Assembly (NCBI GenBank): GCA_039111635.1
Contig: JBCAQO010000010.1
Coordinates: 2,108,001-2,172,000 of the forward strand
DNA from: Heterobasidion occidentale
Taxonomy: Eukaryota > Basidiomycota > Agaricomycetes > Russulales > Bondarzewiaceae
Direction of reading: 5' to 3'
DNA length: 64,000 bases
Shown: positions 47,665-59,133 of the stretch, piece after piece
How positions within the stretch are numbered: the stretch's first letter is position 1
Layout: each line of letters starts with the position of its first letter
Translations under genes and position numbers: made by a program
The notes under the pieces: generated by a model
What the model was told of the DNA's origin: nothing
Database searches by the model: none
What the model saw: the letters and a program-made list of their open reading frames with translations, nothing else

Positions 47665-50600
47665 TTATCGTAGTAAGGTATCGGCATGGCCATTAGCATC
47701 GGCATTAGCATTATTCGAGTCGGGCCTGTGGAACTTCTGCATCGCCTCCGCGTCCCAAGGCGCCGGGATGCGCGGCACGTCGTCCAGGTTCTTGTCCGCG
47801 CGCGCGTCGCGCATGCGCTCGCGGTCCGTCATGTTCATCCGCACGCGGCACCGCACGAGGCGGAGCTTCGTCCGCTTGATCCCTGTGCACGCGCCGCATC
47901 AGCACGCCGCGCCCCGACGCAAACCACAGAAAAAAGATGCGAGAGCAAACGCACAGGTGGAGATCGTCTCGCGGTCCTCGTCCATGAACGGGTTGTCCTT
48001 CTGCAGGAGGTCGTCCTGCAGCGCATACAAGCACCACAGCGACTCCTCGTATAGCTTCTCGCACTCGTCGGGCGTCTTGTGCTGGTCCAGCAGCTCCTTG
48101 CGCGCGGCCGTCCGGCTCTGCAGCGCAGTGCCGAGCATGGTAGAAATAGGGGTCAGTGTCCGGTCAGGGAGGCGCGGGAGCGACGGCGGCGACGGCTTAC
48201 GAGTGTCAGAGCGCGATTGTACACCAGCTCGTCTACATACGTGCTCGGCCCCGCGTACTGCGCGGGCAGCCACGTCTTGACCAGCGCGACGCGATCGTTG
48301 CACTTGAGGAAGTGGTCCTTGAACCACGTCAACGCTACACGCCCAACCAAACACACATCAGCCTCGCGTCCCGAATCCACCCCGCGCGCGCATCCGCACG
48401 CGAGCCGCAAACACAAACACGCAGAACGCACCGTCGTCAAAGCCCTCGCTGACCACAAAGTCCTCCTCCGGGTGGCGCATCTCCATGTGCTCCTGGTACC
48501 GCCGCAGCTCCTCGATGCCCTTCTGCGAGAACGCCATGACGAGCATGTAGATCGCGACGCACGTCACCGCGTTGTACTCCGCCTGGAAGTCCGCGTGCCG
48601 CCGCCGCTGCGCGAGCTTCTCCGGCTCCCCCGCGCGCGGCACGAACTTGCTCGGGTCCGGCAGCGGCTCTGCGAGCGCAAGATAAAAGAAAAGAAAACCA
48701 CGATACGCGTCAGCTCGGCTCGGCTCGGCTCGGCTCTGCGCCATGAGCGCACGCACGCACGCACGCACAAGCGCCAAAAGGAGAAAACACGCACTCTGCG
48801 GCACCGCCTTCACAAACTCGTACATCTCGTCCGCCCACCGCGTGATCACGTCCGTCTTCTGCGCCAGCTGCTCCAGCCCCGCCAGCAGCTCGTCCTCCAT
48901 CGGGTCCCTTCCCTCCCCGTCCCCGCCATCCGGCCCCCGCCCGACAATGATCGGCCGCCTCCCTGCCCCCGCCGCGCCGTCACCCATCCCGAGCCCGAGC
49001 CCGAGCCCGAGCCCGGGTCCGCCAAACGACGCACCCGACCCCGTACCCGTACCCGAGCCCGAGCTCGACGCGTGCTCCATCTGCTGCTCCAGCCGCTGCT
49101 GCCGCTGCTGCTGCTGCTGGTGCGCCGCGGACGCGGGTCCCGCCCCGAACAGCTTCTTCGACGCGAGCGACAGCGCCCGCGCGAGCGCGCGCCCCGCGGA
49201 CCCCGGGCTCGGCGTCGACGCCGCCGGCGAGGCTGGCAACGGCGGGATGTTCAGCCCGAGGGGCGGCGACGCGTGCGGCGGCGGCGGGAACGTCGCGGTT
49301 CCCGGGCTCGCCGCGGGCTCGTCGAGCGCCTGAGGGTCGCACGCCGAGGGAGACGTCGGCGATGACGAAGGGTACTCCTGCGACGACCGCCGCCGGCGCT
49401 CCCTCTCGCGTTCGCGTTCGCGCTCGAGCTTGAGCAGCGCCGGCGGGACGCGGCAGTCCGCGAGCGGGCGCCTCCGCGCGGCCGTGATCTCTGCAGGGCC
49501 GACCACCGCGACGGGCGACGGCGAATACGGGGACGAGGGCGAGGGCGGGAGCGCAAGCGGAGACGAGGGCGAAGCGGAGGCCGAGGACGCCGTGCGCCCG
49601 TCGACGGCGCGCGTGTAAGCAGAAGGGTGAGTGACACGGTCCCGACGCTCGCGGTCGGCGCTCATACCGTCTACCGCGCGGTTAAACTCGACCGCGCGCG
49701 TGTCGCCTACGAGCACGTACTCGCGGCGCAGCAGCCCGTCCTCTTCCGTCTCGCCTGGGATGATCGAGCCTTCTGTGGACAGCGGCTTCGGCGGGACGCG
49801 GGGCGCGGTGGAGGCTCCCGACTGGCGCCGCGCGATCGGCGGGCTGGAGGGGGTTTGCTGGTGCTCGGCCGGAATCGCCGTGCTGCACGCAGAAGCCAGC
49901 CATCAGTAGTCGTTCATACTCGGTCAGCGAAGATGGCACACGCACCCTACAAACCCCCGCGCCTCCGACCCATCTCCCACCGTCTGCTCCTCTCTCCCAC
50001 CTGCGCCTACACTCGCGCTGTCGCCCCCCACCCCCTCCTCCCTCCTCCTAAACCGAAACTTACTCGGCGGAATCATCGCCTTCGCGTCCAGCACCTCAGG
50101 CGGCACTTGCAAATGGTGCTCCGGGATCTCCGTATCGTCCACAATCCCGTTCCCAAGGCCCATCGCGCCGCCCGCCTGCGCCTCCGCCTTCGGCGGCGCG
50201 TCCGCCGCGCGCGGCGGGCGCGGGAACTTCGAGTTCACCATCGCCGTGCTCTTGAAGAAGTCGTCGAAGCTCGCGCGCTCGACGGGGTGCCGCTTCAGCA
50301 GCAGCCGGATGAGCAGCTTGATGTCGTCCGGCACCGCCGCCGCGTCCTCCGCGCCTGTCGCCGCCGCCGCCACCCCGTTGGCGGGGGTGGTCGGCATCGG
50401 GACGCCGGAGCGCCGCGGCGGGGACTCGTCGGGGAACTTGACGCCCTTGGACGCCTCGATCTTCTTGAGGAGCTCGATGTGGTTCTGCGCGCGGTAGGGC
50501 GGGCGCCCGACGGACATCTCGTAGAGCACAGCGCCGACGGACCAGAGGTCCGCCTTGGCGTCGTACTTCTGGTAGCTCAGGATCTCGGGCGCCATGTACA

Positions 50601-51696
50601 GCCTGGCGAGGGGCATTCAGTCGTGGGCGTGCGTGCGCGCGGTGTGAAGCAGGTAGAGGAAGGGATTAGAGGACGCACGGGGATCCGCAGAGCGTCTCTG
50701 CCATCATCGCGTTAGGCAAGGACCGCGCAAAGCCAAAGTCGGCGACCTTGAGGATCGGCACGCCGAGCGGGTGGCCTCTCTGGAGGTCGTCCTCCGACGC
50801 GGGGTTCAACAGCAGGTTCTACACACGCACCCGTCCGTCCACGCGTTTAATTAGGAGGGTGTATGCACGCAACACGCGACGCACCTGGGGCTTGATGTCC
50901 CTATGTATGAGGTTCCGTTGGCGCAGGAACTTGAGCGCGCGGGCTACTCAGCTGTCAGCACCGATCGCGAGCGCCATCCTGAGCCCGCACAGCAGGACGA
51001 GACATGAAAAAACGGCGGACGCACCGAGCTGCCGGAGGAAGCTGCGGACGACGATGACGGTCAGCCCGCCCGTGCGCGGGTGTGGGTAGTACTGCGGGGC
51101 GGCGCCGGGCTCGGGGACGTACTCGAGCCCCTCGACGCGCCCGCGCTTCTTGATGTAATTTGTGAGGTCGCCGCCGGCGCAGTACTCCATGATGAGGTAC
51201 ACATTGCGCTCCGCGCTCTGTCGCGCGCAACGTCGAGCGGTCAGAATTGGCGGCAGCGCGGGGGTAGGAGGGAGACGTACGACGATGTCGATGAGGCGCG
51301 TGATGTGCCTGTGGGAGAGGGACTTGAGGATGTCAATCTCGCTCTGGAGGTTCTCGAAGAGCTTCGTGGAGAGGCTGCTCCTACTGACGGTCTTGATCGC
51401 GACCTCCTTCCTCGACTCCTAGATCCCAACGCAGGCACGCGCAAATCCAAGTCCGTTCTCAGTTCAGGCCGTCCCAGCCGTCGATGAAGCAACTCCTACC
51501 CCCTAGAGGGAGGGAGGAGGGGAAAGAGCGTGAGACGCACCTCGTGATAGCCTTTGTACACGGTAGCAAAGCTGCCCTTGCCGAGGTCGCCTACGAGGAC
51601 ATAGCGGAAGAGCTTGAGCTCGTCGTCTTCGGTGCGTTTCGCGAAGGCGGGTGCACTCGCGGTGCGGTGGGCCGAGGGCGCGGGTGACGGCGCCAT
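47665..51696 (-). CDS. ATG1: Serine/threonine protein kinase Atg1 (autophagy initiation)
   Basis: Kinase of the Atg1/ULK complex that starts autophagosome formation. The start at 51696 opens [16 protein letters not shown]. The kinase domain has the Gly loop [15 protein letters not shown], the VAIK lysine in [14 protein letters not shown], and hinge [20 protein letters not shown]. It also has catalytic loop [10 protein letters not shown], the DFG in [12 protein letters not shown], and [20 protein letters not shown]. The middle is Ser/Pro/Gln-rich (about 48870-49700). The C-terminal region reads [40 protein letters not shown] and [15 protein letters not shown], the conserved Atg1 tail that binds Atg13. 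All catalytic residues are present. Introns mostly start GTGCGT. The 3' end at 47665 ends NGHADTLLR. Confidence 0.9.
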
Positions 51697-52395
51697 GGCT
51701 CGTGGGGGAGGCTGTGGTGGGTGGCTTGATCCGGGGGTAATTGACGGGTGATTGTGAGGTGTGGGGGTGTGGGGCAAGGTGGGTAGGGCGGTTTGAGGGG
51801 TGCGGCGGGAGGCTTAAAGAGTTAAAGTGCGCGGGTCGACTTATCTCAGGAGGTGGTGTGGGGAGAGTCGCCGTCGACGTGCGTGGGTTGTGTTGTGTCG
51901 TGCGTGTGTGAATGTCGTGAGAAGAGGATTGAGGTGGCGGATGTACGAGGAGAGAGGGACGGGGAGGGATGAGGAGATGAGGAGGAGGAGGAGAGAGAGA
52001 GAGGATGGCTAGTAATATGCAGCAGCGGGCAAACGAGCTGGTTCAACTGACTAACGCCCGTGACAGCTTAGGTCACAGAGCGTGATGCCGCCGGTACTTC
52101 CCCCAAGGTTTGTCAAAGCGCCTCGTTCGCTCGCGACGCCGGCCCTGCTGCTCGATGGCCCCTGCTTTGCAATATTTGGCGCCACCAATATTCTTTGGAT
52201 TTGTTTCTGTGCTGGGATGGCGTGGGGAGGTTTGGTGAGGAGAGGGTGTGTCACGCTGTCGAGGTTGGAGGAAGGGAAGATGACATCAGCGACGAGCCTC
52301 GTGTGTATCTGGAGGTGACCCCGATCGCGATTAGATCACATCCGTCGCTATCTTTTCTGCGATCCCATACAGCGCCGTATCCGTATCCCCCTCGC
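51697..52395. other. ATG1 upstream region
   Basis: About 700 bp between the ATG1 start codon and the 3' end of the small unknown gene. It includes an in-frame upstream extension of ATG1 (from 51777) that is Pro/His-rich and less likely to be translated, and a GAGGA-rich tract near 51960-52005. No TATA box is evident. Confidence 0.45.
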
Positions 52396-52963
52396 TCACT
52401 CACAGCGCCCCGCCCGAGGCACCTTAATCGCGCGAAATTCGAACTGCCATTTCTCCTCTGCAGGAACGAGCTCCTGCGTCCCCCACGCGAGCCTTATGCT
52501 CTTGCCGTACGCCCACGGCTTCACGTCTGCGCCGCCACCCCGCGCACGCGTCAACAGATCGACACGGGCAGCATTTGGTAGACGTGCTTACCACAGCGCA
52601 GGTCATAGACGTCGCCCTCGATGGCGAACGGGAACGAGGCGGGCGGGATGGGGGTGGAGACGTGCAGGGCGACGAGCTTCGTCATTAAGTCCTGGTGCGG
52701 GCGCGGAAGGCTGTGATGAGCGCATATATGCTGCATTTGGCAACGGGGTTACAGAGACGGTGTGCCTGACATCCTCAAAGCGAGCTGCGACATCTGTACC
52801 TGCAGCATCCGCGTCCCTGTGATAGATAATGAGGTCAAGATGCCATGGACATCTGTGAGACAACTTGCGCGTATATATAGACGGAGACGACGTAGCAAGT
52901 GTCAAAGTTGCGTGCGGGGACAAAGACGAGGGCGGTGTCGTTGAGAGAGAAGAGGCGAGACAT
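52396..52963 (-). CDS. Small unrecognised protein, exon structure partly unresolved
   Basis: Family not recognised. The ATG at 52963 opens MSRLFSLNDTALVFVPARNF. A later exon reads DVHGILTSLSITGTRMLQ and, after an intron starting GTACAG and ending CGCACCAG, continues DLMTKLVALHVSTPIPPASF and FAIEGDVYDLRC. A final intron with donor GTAAGC joins DVKPWAYGKSIRLAWGTQEL and EEKWQFEFRAIKVPRAG before TGA at 52396. The coding texture is convincing, but the join between the first and second exons does not keep frame with the splice sites I can see, so a boundary is missing. About 130-140 residues. Its start codon lies 146 bp from that of the divergent membrane-protein gene. Confidence 0.5.
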
Positions 52964-53109
52964 AGAATGCGATGTGGGCAGACCCCGGGGCGCATCGAGT
53001 ACGCGCGGGGCTCACGTGCAGAAGCCTCCTGAGCACGTGCACCTGCTGTGCTTCCCAGCAGCGGCCTCGAGGAGCTCTAAGCTCGTCCTCGTCGTCGCAT
53101 GCATCCACA

Positions 53110-55545
53110 ATGACCACCGCCGCCGCCGTCCAAGACAGCGACCAGCACACCCTCGACAAGGGCAAAGCACGCGCCCGCCCCACAGAACGCACGCCCCTCC
53201 TCGCCTCCCCCCTCTCCCCCCCCCCTCCTCCTCGAACCCCCTCTCTCCCGCCTTCTCCCCCTCCCCCACCGACCCTGAGTCCCCCACCACCCGCCGCCGC
53301 CGCCTCCGCACCAAGCTCCTCACCGTCTTCCTCCTCACCCTCGCCACCACCTCCGCCGTTGCCCTCCTCCTCGCCACCCTCGCCTGGTCCTATGCCGCCG
53401 AGCCCGCCCGCGCAGCCCCCGATGTACTGCTCTCCCGCGCCCTTGTCACCCGTGGCCCCGATTCGGTCGATGTTCTCAACGTCACCGCCGACGGCGACAT
53501 CTGGGTGCTCGTCTCTGCGCGCGTGGGGCTCGACGCCGGCGCCGCCGTCGGCGTCACCCCAGACGAGGCGGACGGGCTTGCCAGCGCAGCATGGAAGACC
53601 CTCGGGCGGTGGGGCATAAAGCGGCTTGACCACGTCTCCGTGCGCCTCTCGCGCATCGACATCGTCCCGCCCACCTCCCCCGAGACCCCGCTCGCGTCCG
53701 TCCACCTCCCGCCCTTCCACCTCCCGCTCACCCCAGACCCGCCCCGCGGCTCCCACTCCGCCCCGTCCTGGCTCACCCCGCTCGCCCTCCCCGTGCGCAT
53801 CCGCCCCTCCCAGAACACCTCCGCCTGGCTCGCCTTTGCCCGCGCCGCGTGGGCAGACGGCCACCTCGCCGCGACCGCCCGCGTCCCCGCCCTCCAGCTG
53901 CGCGGCGGCGCCCTCGGCGACGCAACCTGGCGCAGTGCGCTCCTGCGCCTCGACCGCGCCTCCCTCGCCCTCGCGCTCCGCCACAAGAGTGCGTGCCCCC
54001 CTCCCTTCCCTTCCCTTCTGCCCCCGGCGCGCGGCTTGCACCCGTTCGGGCTCTCCGTGCCGCAGTGCTGACCCCCCGCGCCGCGCCGCGTCCCTTCTAG
54101 TCCCCTTGCTCCCGGGCCTCCCGCCCGCAGGCAGCGGCGCGCCACTCCCCGCGCTCACCGACCTCGTCGAGCTGCAGTCCTTCACGGTGACCTCGTCCCC
54201 CGCCGCGCTCGCCCTCTCCGCCTCCGCGCGCGTGCTCACCCCGCTCCCGCCCGCGCTCGCGCTCACCCTCCCCTCGCTGCCCTTCACCGTCCACCTCCCG
54301 CTCGCGCTCCCTCCCCCAAACGGCACTAACGGCACCGCGCACACGGCCCTCGTCCCGCTCGCCGCGCTCACGACCCCCCCGACGACGCTCACGCCCCCGC
54401 ACACCCCACTCTCCGCCACCGGCCACCTCCTCCCGCCCACCCCACACTCCACACGCGCGCTCTCCGCCCTCCTCTCGCTCTTCCTCGCCGGCCGCCCCGC
54501 CCCGCTCGCCCTCCGCACCCCGCTCCTCCCCGCGCTCGCCCCCGTCCCCTTCGCGCTCCCCGCGCCCGTTCCGCGCCCGCGCGTCCTCCGCGACGTCGCC
54601 CTCCGCGGCATGCGCCTCCGCGCAGCGGGCACAGACGTGCTCGCCACCGGCCGCGTCTGCGCGCGCGTCGTGCTCCCGCGCGGCGTGCGCGTACGCATCG
54701 CCGTGCACGGCGTCCTGCCCGACGTGCTCGTGTTCGACGGCGCGGTCCCGCAGCCGGACGCGGCCGCGCCGCCCGATCCGCGCTCCTCGAGCGTCGAGCT
54801 GGAGTCAGATTCGGGGCCGGGCGCAGAGGCGACCCGCAAGGGTAAGGGCAAGGGCAAGGGCGCGGGCCCACAGCTCCCGCCGCCGCACCCGCTGCCCGAC
54901 CCGCTCCCGCCGCGCGCGTTCGCGCACATCCGGCCCGACGCGTGGCTCAACGCGACGAGCGTGCGCGCGCCTCCGCGCTCCCGCTCCAGCCGTGGCCCCC
55001 GCTCGGGTCTCCGCCCCTCCGCTGCGTTCGCGGCGGTGGGATGTGAGGGCGACGAGGAGGAGGGCGGAGATGGTGACAGGGACGGTGGGGATGGAGATGG
55101 TGGGGACGAGGATGGGGAGGAGGAGGGCGAGGCGACGCTCGTGAGCGCGCGGTTTGTGGACGTGCCGCTCGTGGTGCTGCCCGGGCGGGAGCGCGAGTTC
55201 AGCAGCTTCGTGAGCAAGGTGCGCCCCGCCGTCTCCGTGCTTCTTGTCCCTCGTTTCTTGTTTCGCACTTCATCCTTCGTGTGTTTCTCGTTCTCTGATC
55301 GTCGGTCCCCCCGCCAGGTCATATTCGGCTCGCAAGGCGCGCTCGCGGGCGTGCAGGGCGTCGCGGGCGTGCTTGTGCGCGTCGAGGGGATGCCGCTGCG
55401 CGGCGGCACCCACGGCGGAGATGGAGACGGAGATGGGGACGGAGACCATGGTGAGGACGAGGACGGGGAGGACGGGAATGCGGGAATGCGGCTCGAGGGC
55501 CTGCCGTTTGAGGGCACGGTGCGTATCGGGAAGCGTGGCCTGTGA
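53110..55545 (+). CDS. Single-pass membrane protein with large extracytoplasmic region (possibly DUF3712/Tag1-like)
   Basis: The ATG at 53110 opens MTTAAAVQDSDQHTLDKG and TERTPLLA, a cytosolic N-terminus. A C-rich run (53205-53235) then separates it by one frame from SPTTRRRRLRTK and the membrane helix LLTVFLLTLATTSAVALLLA. The outer region begins DSVDVLNVTADGDIWVLVSA and repeats beta-rich, Leu/Pro-rich segments such as DLVELQSFTVTSSPAALALS. Introns join ALRHK to SGAPLPALTD (donor GTGCGT at 53992) and SSFVSK to VIFGSQGALAG (about 55219-55318). An acidic Gly/Asp/Glu insert occurs near 55050-55130. The end reads LEGLPFEGTVRIGKRGL. Architecture recalls the yeast vacuolar protein Tag1 family, but sequence support is weak. 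Very GC-rich, so a longer antisense frame exists that I reject. Confidence 0.6.
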
Positions 55546-56761
55546 CACGCCAGCGCGTGCGTGCGGTGCTTGTGTACTCAGTACGTGGGTGAGACCTTCG
55601 ATGATGGACGACGGCTACTTGCGCGGCGTGTGTACCATGTACCGCGCACCGTGTGCTGTGTACAGTGCGCAGTGTACAGTACGCCGATGAGGCGCGTGGG
55701 GTGCGCGGGGTACGATGCAGATCGTCCGATGTAAACAATGTAGATAGTGTACTGTAGATAGTGTAGATACTGCTGGATCTTGACGCTCTGTCGTACTTTT
55801 TGTGTTGGCCTGTGTTCGCATACACGCATGTATTTTATTGTTTTCCGCCGCTTGCTTTTTTGTTTCGCGTCTCTACCACGTATCGTGGTAATACGGATCG
55901 CGAACGCGACACGAGATAAGTGCATGCGTGCATAGAGCGACGGAGCATCAGGCGGAGCGAGCGAGTGCTCGGGCGCCATAGCCTGCAGAGTCCTGTGCCC
56001 TCCTCGATTGATATTCTCGAGAGCACATCGGATCCGATGCTCGGTCGATCCACCGACCGAGTGGCCTGGCAGGACGCGAACCACCGGCCTAAGCCGTTCG
56101 CACCGCTTAGAGTATGCACGGTGCTCACGGTTGCTGGCACCGCTCACGCAGACCCACACGCAGACCCCGCGCGAGCGCCGCGCTCTGGCGGCGCGAGGCA
56201 GTTGCTTGAAGTGAGAGCCCCCGGGCCATGCGCATGCATGCGCAACAACGTATGTGCGTACGCTGAGCGCGTGCCGTCTTCCTGTCTTTCCGAGCATGGG
56301 GCGTCGGCGTGCGCGCGGCGTCTCGCGGGGGAGAGAAGGAGGCCAAAGACGCAGCACGATACGGAATAAAAGAAGGCAGAGTGGTAGTCACAGGATGAGG
56401 TATGTCTCGTTCCACAACTGACGTGCGTACGTCCCGGCCACCCCGCGGACCCACCAGTGTCCGTCTTTGGTATTCTGGGGAGCAGAACTACTTGCCTTGT
56501 GCGAGCGTGAGCGCGCGACGAACGAGCGGGGGACGAGGCAAGCAAGCGGGGGATAGATTTGCGCGTAGGGGACGTGTGGTACGGTGACGATGATACGATA
56601 CGATGGTGATGACGACATGACATGACATGATATGAGGGGACTCGATGGGGCTCGACGCGAGGCGACGCGCTGGCTGTGGACGCTCGGACTGCAGAGGGGG
56701 CACGCACGATCAGTCAGAAGCGCGCACACGCGGACAGGGAGGGTCGTGCGCACCTGCGATG
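55546..56761. other. Intergenic region between two converging genes
   Basis: The 3' flanks of the membrane-protein gene and of the mitochondrial ribosomal protein gene meet here. It contains GTGTAC-type and TAGATAGTGTA repeats near 55640-55780 and no supported gene. Confidence 0.5.
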
Positions 56762-57288
56762 CTACTGTGAGGGCGGCGGCCCAGCGGCAGACGCGGACGG
56801 CTGCGGCGACGACGTCGATGGCGAAGGGGCACCAGTGGGGGTGGTGGGGGTGGTGGAGGCAGCGGCGGCATTGCGCTCGCGGGCTTCGCGGACGAGGACG
56901 CGGATGCGCATGCCCTCCCAGCCGAGGAGGTCCGGGCGCGTATTGAGAACGTACTCGTCGATTCCTCCATACTACCCCAAACGAAGCCAAACGCAACGCA
57001 TCAGCTCCGTGCACACAACACACACCCGCCCAGCGCCCAGCCGAGGCGACGCACCTTGTTAACGGTCTTGAGCGCGCGCGCGGTTAGCTTCACGCGAACG
57101 TTCTCGCCGAGGGCGGTGGAGAAGAGGCGCTTGGGGTGGACGTTGGGGAGCCAGGTGCGGCGGGTCTTTTTCTTGGAGAAGGGGACGTTGTTGCCGTACT
57201 GCTTTGTCTTGCCGTGGAAGAGGCCGAGCTGGGCGCGCTTGAAGGGCCCCGTGAGGGCCTGTGCGAGGGAGGGGAGGGAGGGGAACAT
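56762..57288 (-). CDS. MRPL24: Mitochondrial large-subunit ribosomal protein bL28m
   Basis: Homologue of bacterial L28 in the mitochondrial 54S subunit. The Met at 57288 opens MFPSLPSLAQALTGPFKRAQ and continues GLFHGKTKQYGNNVPFSKKK, TRRTWLPNVHPKRLFSTALG and RVKLTARALKTVNK, the hallmark L28 region. An intron beginning GTGCGT joins to YGGIDEYVLNTRPDLLGWEG and MRIRVLVREARERNA. The tail is Ser/Pro/Thr-rich and ends at TAG 56762-56764. The same frame stays open upstream of 57288 for about 46 codons of Ser/Pro/Arg text (SGLLSRTNSTAFRPQS) that looks like a mitochondrial presequence but lacks an in-frame ATG. An ATG at 57469 lies in another frame. The true start may therefore be further upstream. Confidence 0.85.
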
Positions 57289-57723
57289 CGTGGGGGAGAG
57301 AGGAGGGAGGGAGGGCTGGGACGTTGAAGACGGAGGCGACGGCGACGAGAGGAAGGACGAAGAGGGAGATTGGGGACGAAACGCAGTGGAATTGGTCCGC
57401 GAGAGCAGGCCCGATAGGGGAGTCACGCGGGCGGCATCGGAGGGCGCCGTTCTCCAGCGCGCTCGCCATATATTATGGATAATATTGTACTGTAACTCAT
57501 GTATTCAAATTAGCAAGATAGGACGAGCCCTGCTCGATGCCCTCCACAGACACATCGACGACGTTTGCGCATCCGGATCGCGTGGAAAACGCACAAGCGC
57601 CTCAAGACCGGAAATCGATTCGTGGCATAGACAGAGAGAAGAGGAGACCGCGGGAGACGCTGGGACTCTCGCGCGCGCTGGGGCCCTGCCCAGCCGGCGC
57701 GCGGTCCTCCACTAGATCGGGCC
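57289..57723. other. MRPL24 upstream region and 3' flank of the HeLo-like gene
   Basis: The part up to about 57470 may encode the mitochondrial presequence in the minus-strand frame. Beyond that, near 57470-57510, is a short AT-rich patch (TATATTATGGATAATATTG) that could hold the promoter. No other gene seen. Confidence 0.4.
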
Positions 57724-59133
57724 TCAGGCTGGCGTCGGCGCACCAGGCCGGCCGCGCCTTCCGTCGCACTCGGGCCTCCGCCTCCCTGGGGCACCAGGAC
57801 TGTGCAGCGCGTCGTGCCCCGTAGGCACCCGGGTGGGGGCTGCATCGGCCGCCTGATGTCTGGCGAGTGATACGTGGCCAAAGGACAGCGTGCCAACTAT
57901 CGTCACGCCCTTTGCGCGTAGGTCGATGGCAGGGAAGCCTTGTTCTTCTGGGTAAGATGCTAGCGCTCAGGGATCAGCCGTGCAGGGGCGGCAGGCGAGA
58001 CAGAGCGTACGTACCGCTATGCACCTGGACGTAGCGTGTCGTTTCGGAGCGTTGATCGGGCGGGAGCGTGGGAGCCGGTGCGGACGGCGTTGGGCCCCCC
58101 TCTCCGACGGGGCGCTCCACATCGGCGAAAAGAGACGCCTTGAGCTGCTCGACGCTCATCGCGGCCTCGGCCGCCCTCGACTCGGGCGACGAGAGCCTAG
58201 TCGCCTGGGCGTGCAGCTCGCGGAGCGCTTCGTCGTCGTGGAGGAACGCCTCCCGCCCCTTCCGATCAATGATGTCCTGGAGCCTCTTGAAATCTGCGGC
58301 GGGTTGTCTCAGCGCCTCCGCCAGCGCCTCCGCGAGCCTGTCCACCCTGCGCCCCCGTCGTTAATAAGCAAGCTCCGTCTTCAAACAAGGGCGACGGCGC
58401 TCATTTTTCGTGCAGGCCGTCGATGCCATGCGCCATGTGGCTGAGCAGCAGGACCGAGAGCGTCGCGCGGTGGTCCTGGAATAGGCCGAGGAAGCGGCCG
58501 AAGAGCCTGTCCCACTCGAGCGCGCGGAAGACCTTGACGAGGAAGATGCAATCGTTGTATGCGCGGCAGGCTGTGACGCATCTCTCCATGTCGGCCGCTG
58601 CGTCGACGCAGCGCGCCTTGAGTTGGTCCCAGACCAGCAGCTGGTGCTTCGGGGCGTCTTTCAAGCTGTAAAAGGGCTATCAGATCGATAGGTGTCTCGC
58701 CGTGAGTCTGTGGGCTCACCTCAGGAGCACCGTCATCAGGTCCCTCATGGACATGCACAGCTCAAGGACCTTGTGCTCGTTCGCGTGGATCGTCGCGACA
58801 AGTGCCTGCGTGGCTTGAAACGCGAGAACAAGGGCTAGAGCTGGACTCAGACAAGTTCGACAGCGGGATGCGGCGAAGACTCACGTCCGATGAAAGGGTA
58901 GAGCGCCTTCAAGGTGTTTAGAGCGCGCAGGAGGCCTTGCATCCCGTCTAGGAGATTGTTCTTCACAGCCATCCCGACGGTTTCGAGTGTTGCGTCTAGT
59001 AACAAATCGTCATGATTGTTCTCGAGATTCTAGAAGCACCGCTGTGTCACTCACTGGTCGACTCGCTACGACTGGCCGCCAACGCACGCCATTTTTTGAT
59101 GATAGGTATGATAGTGAAGAAATTGAAGGGCAT
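57724..59133 (-). CDS. HeLo-like / fungal STAND N-terminal helical domain protein without NACHT
   Basis: Resembles the all-helical N-terminal domain found on many agaricomycete NLR-like (NACHT/STAND) proteins. The start at 59133 opens MPFNFFTIIPIIKKWRALAA. Clean introns give NATLETVGMAVKNNLLDGMQ, LRALNTLKALYPFIG, QALVATIHANEHKVLELCMS, MRDLMTVLLSLKDAPKHQL, LKARCVDAAADMERCVTACR and GRFLGLFQDHRATLSVLLLS, then HGIDGLHEK. Homology expects VDRLAEALAEALRQPAADFK next; the junction at 58404 has ATGAGC where GTGAGC is needed, with TGA in frame at once. Further downstream are AFLHDDEALRELHAQATRLS, SVEQLKASLFADVE and a short tail after one more intron, ending about 57724. No P-loop NTPase follows. Function inferred only from the family: membrane-disturbing or signalling helical bundles in fungal self/non-self responses. 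Confidence 0.55.

Noticed and set aside
47286..47711. 141-codon Leu/Ser-rich minus-strand frame after ATG1
   Set aside because: Lies in a pyrimidine tract that automatically gives Leu/Ser/Pro/Phe codons; most likely the ATG1 3' untranslated region.
48079..49365. 428-codon plus-strand frame
   Set aside because: Arg/Leu/Pro-rich antisense shadow of the ATG1 Ser/Pro-rich middle and C-terminal region, which is clearly coding on the minus strand.
52902..55517. 871-codon open frame on the minus strand
   Set aside because: It is antisense to the membrane-protein exons, consists of Arg/Gly/Glu/Ser low-complexity text, and results from strongly C-ending codons on the plus strand. The plus-strand reading has a membrane helix and clean introns.
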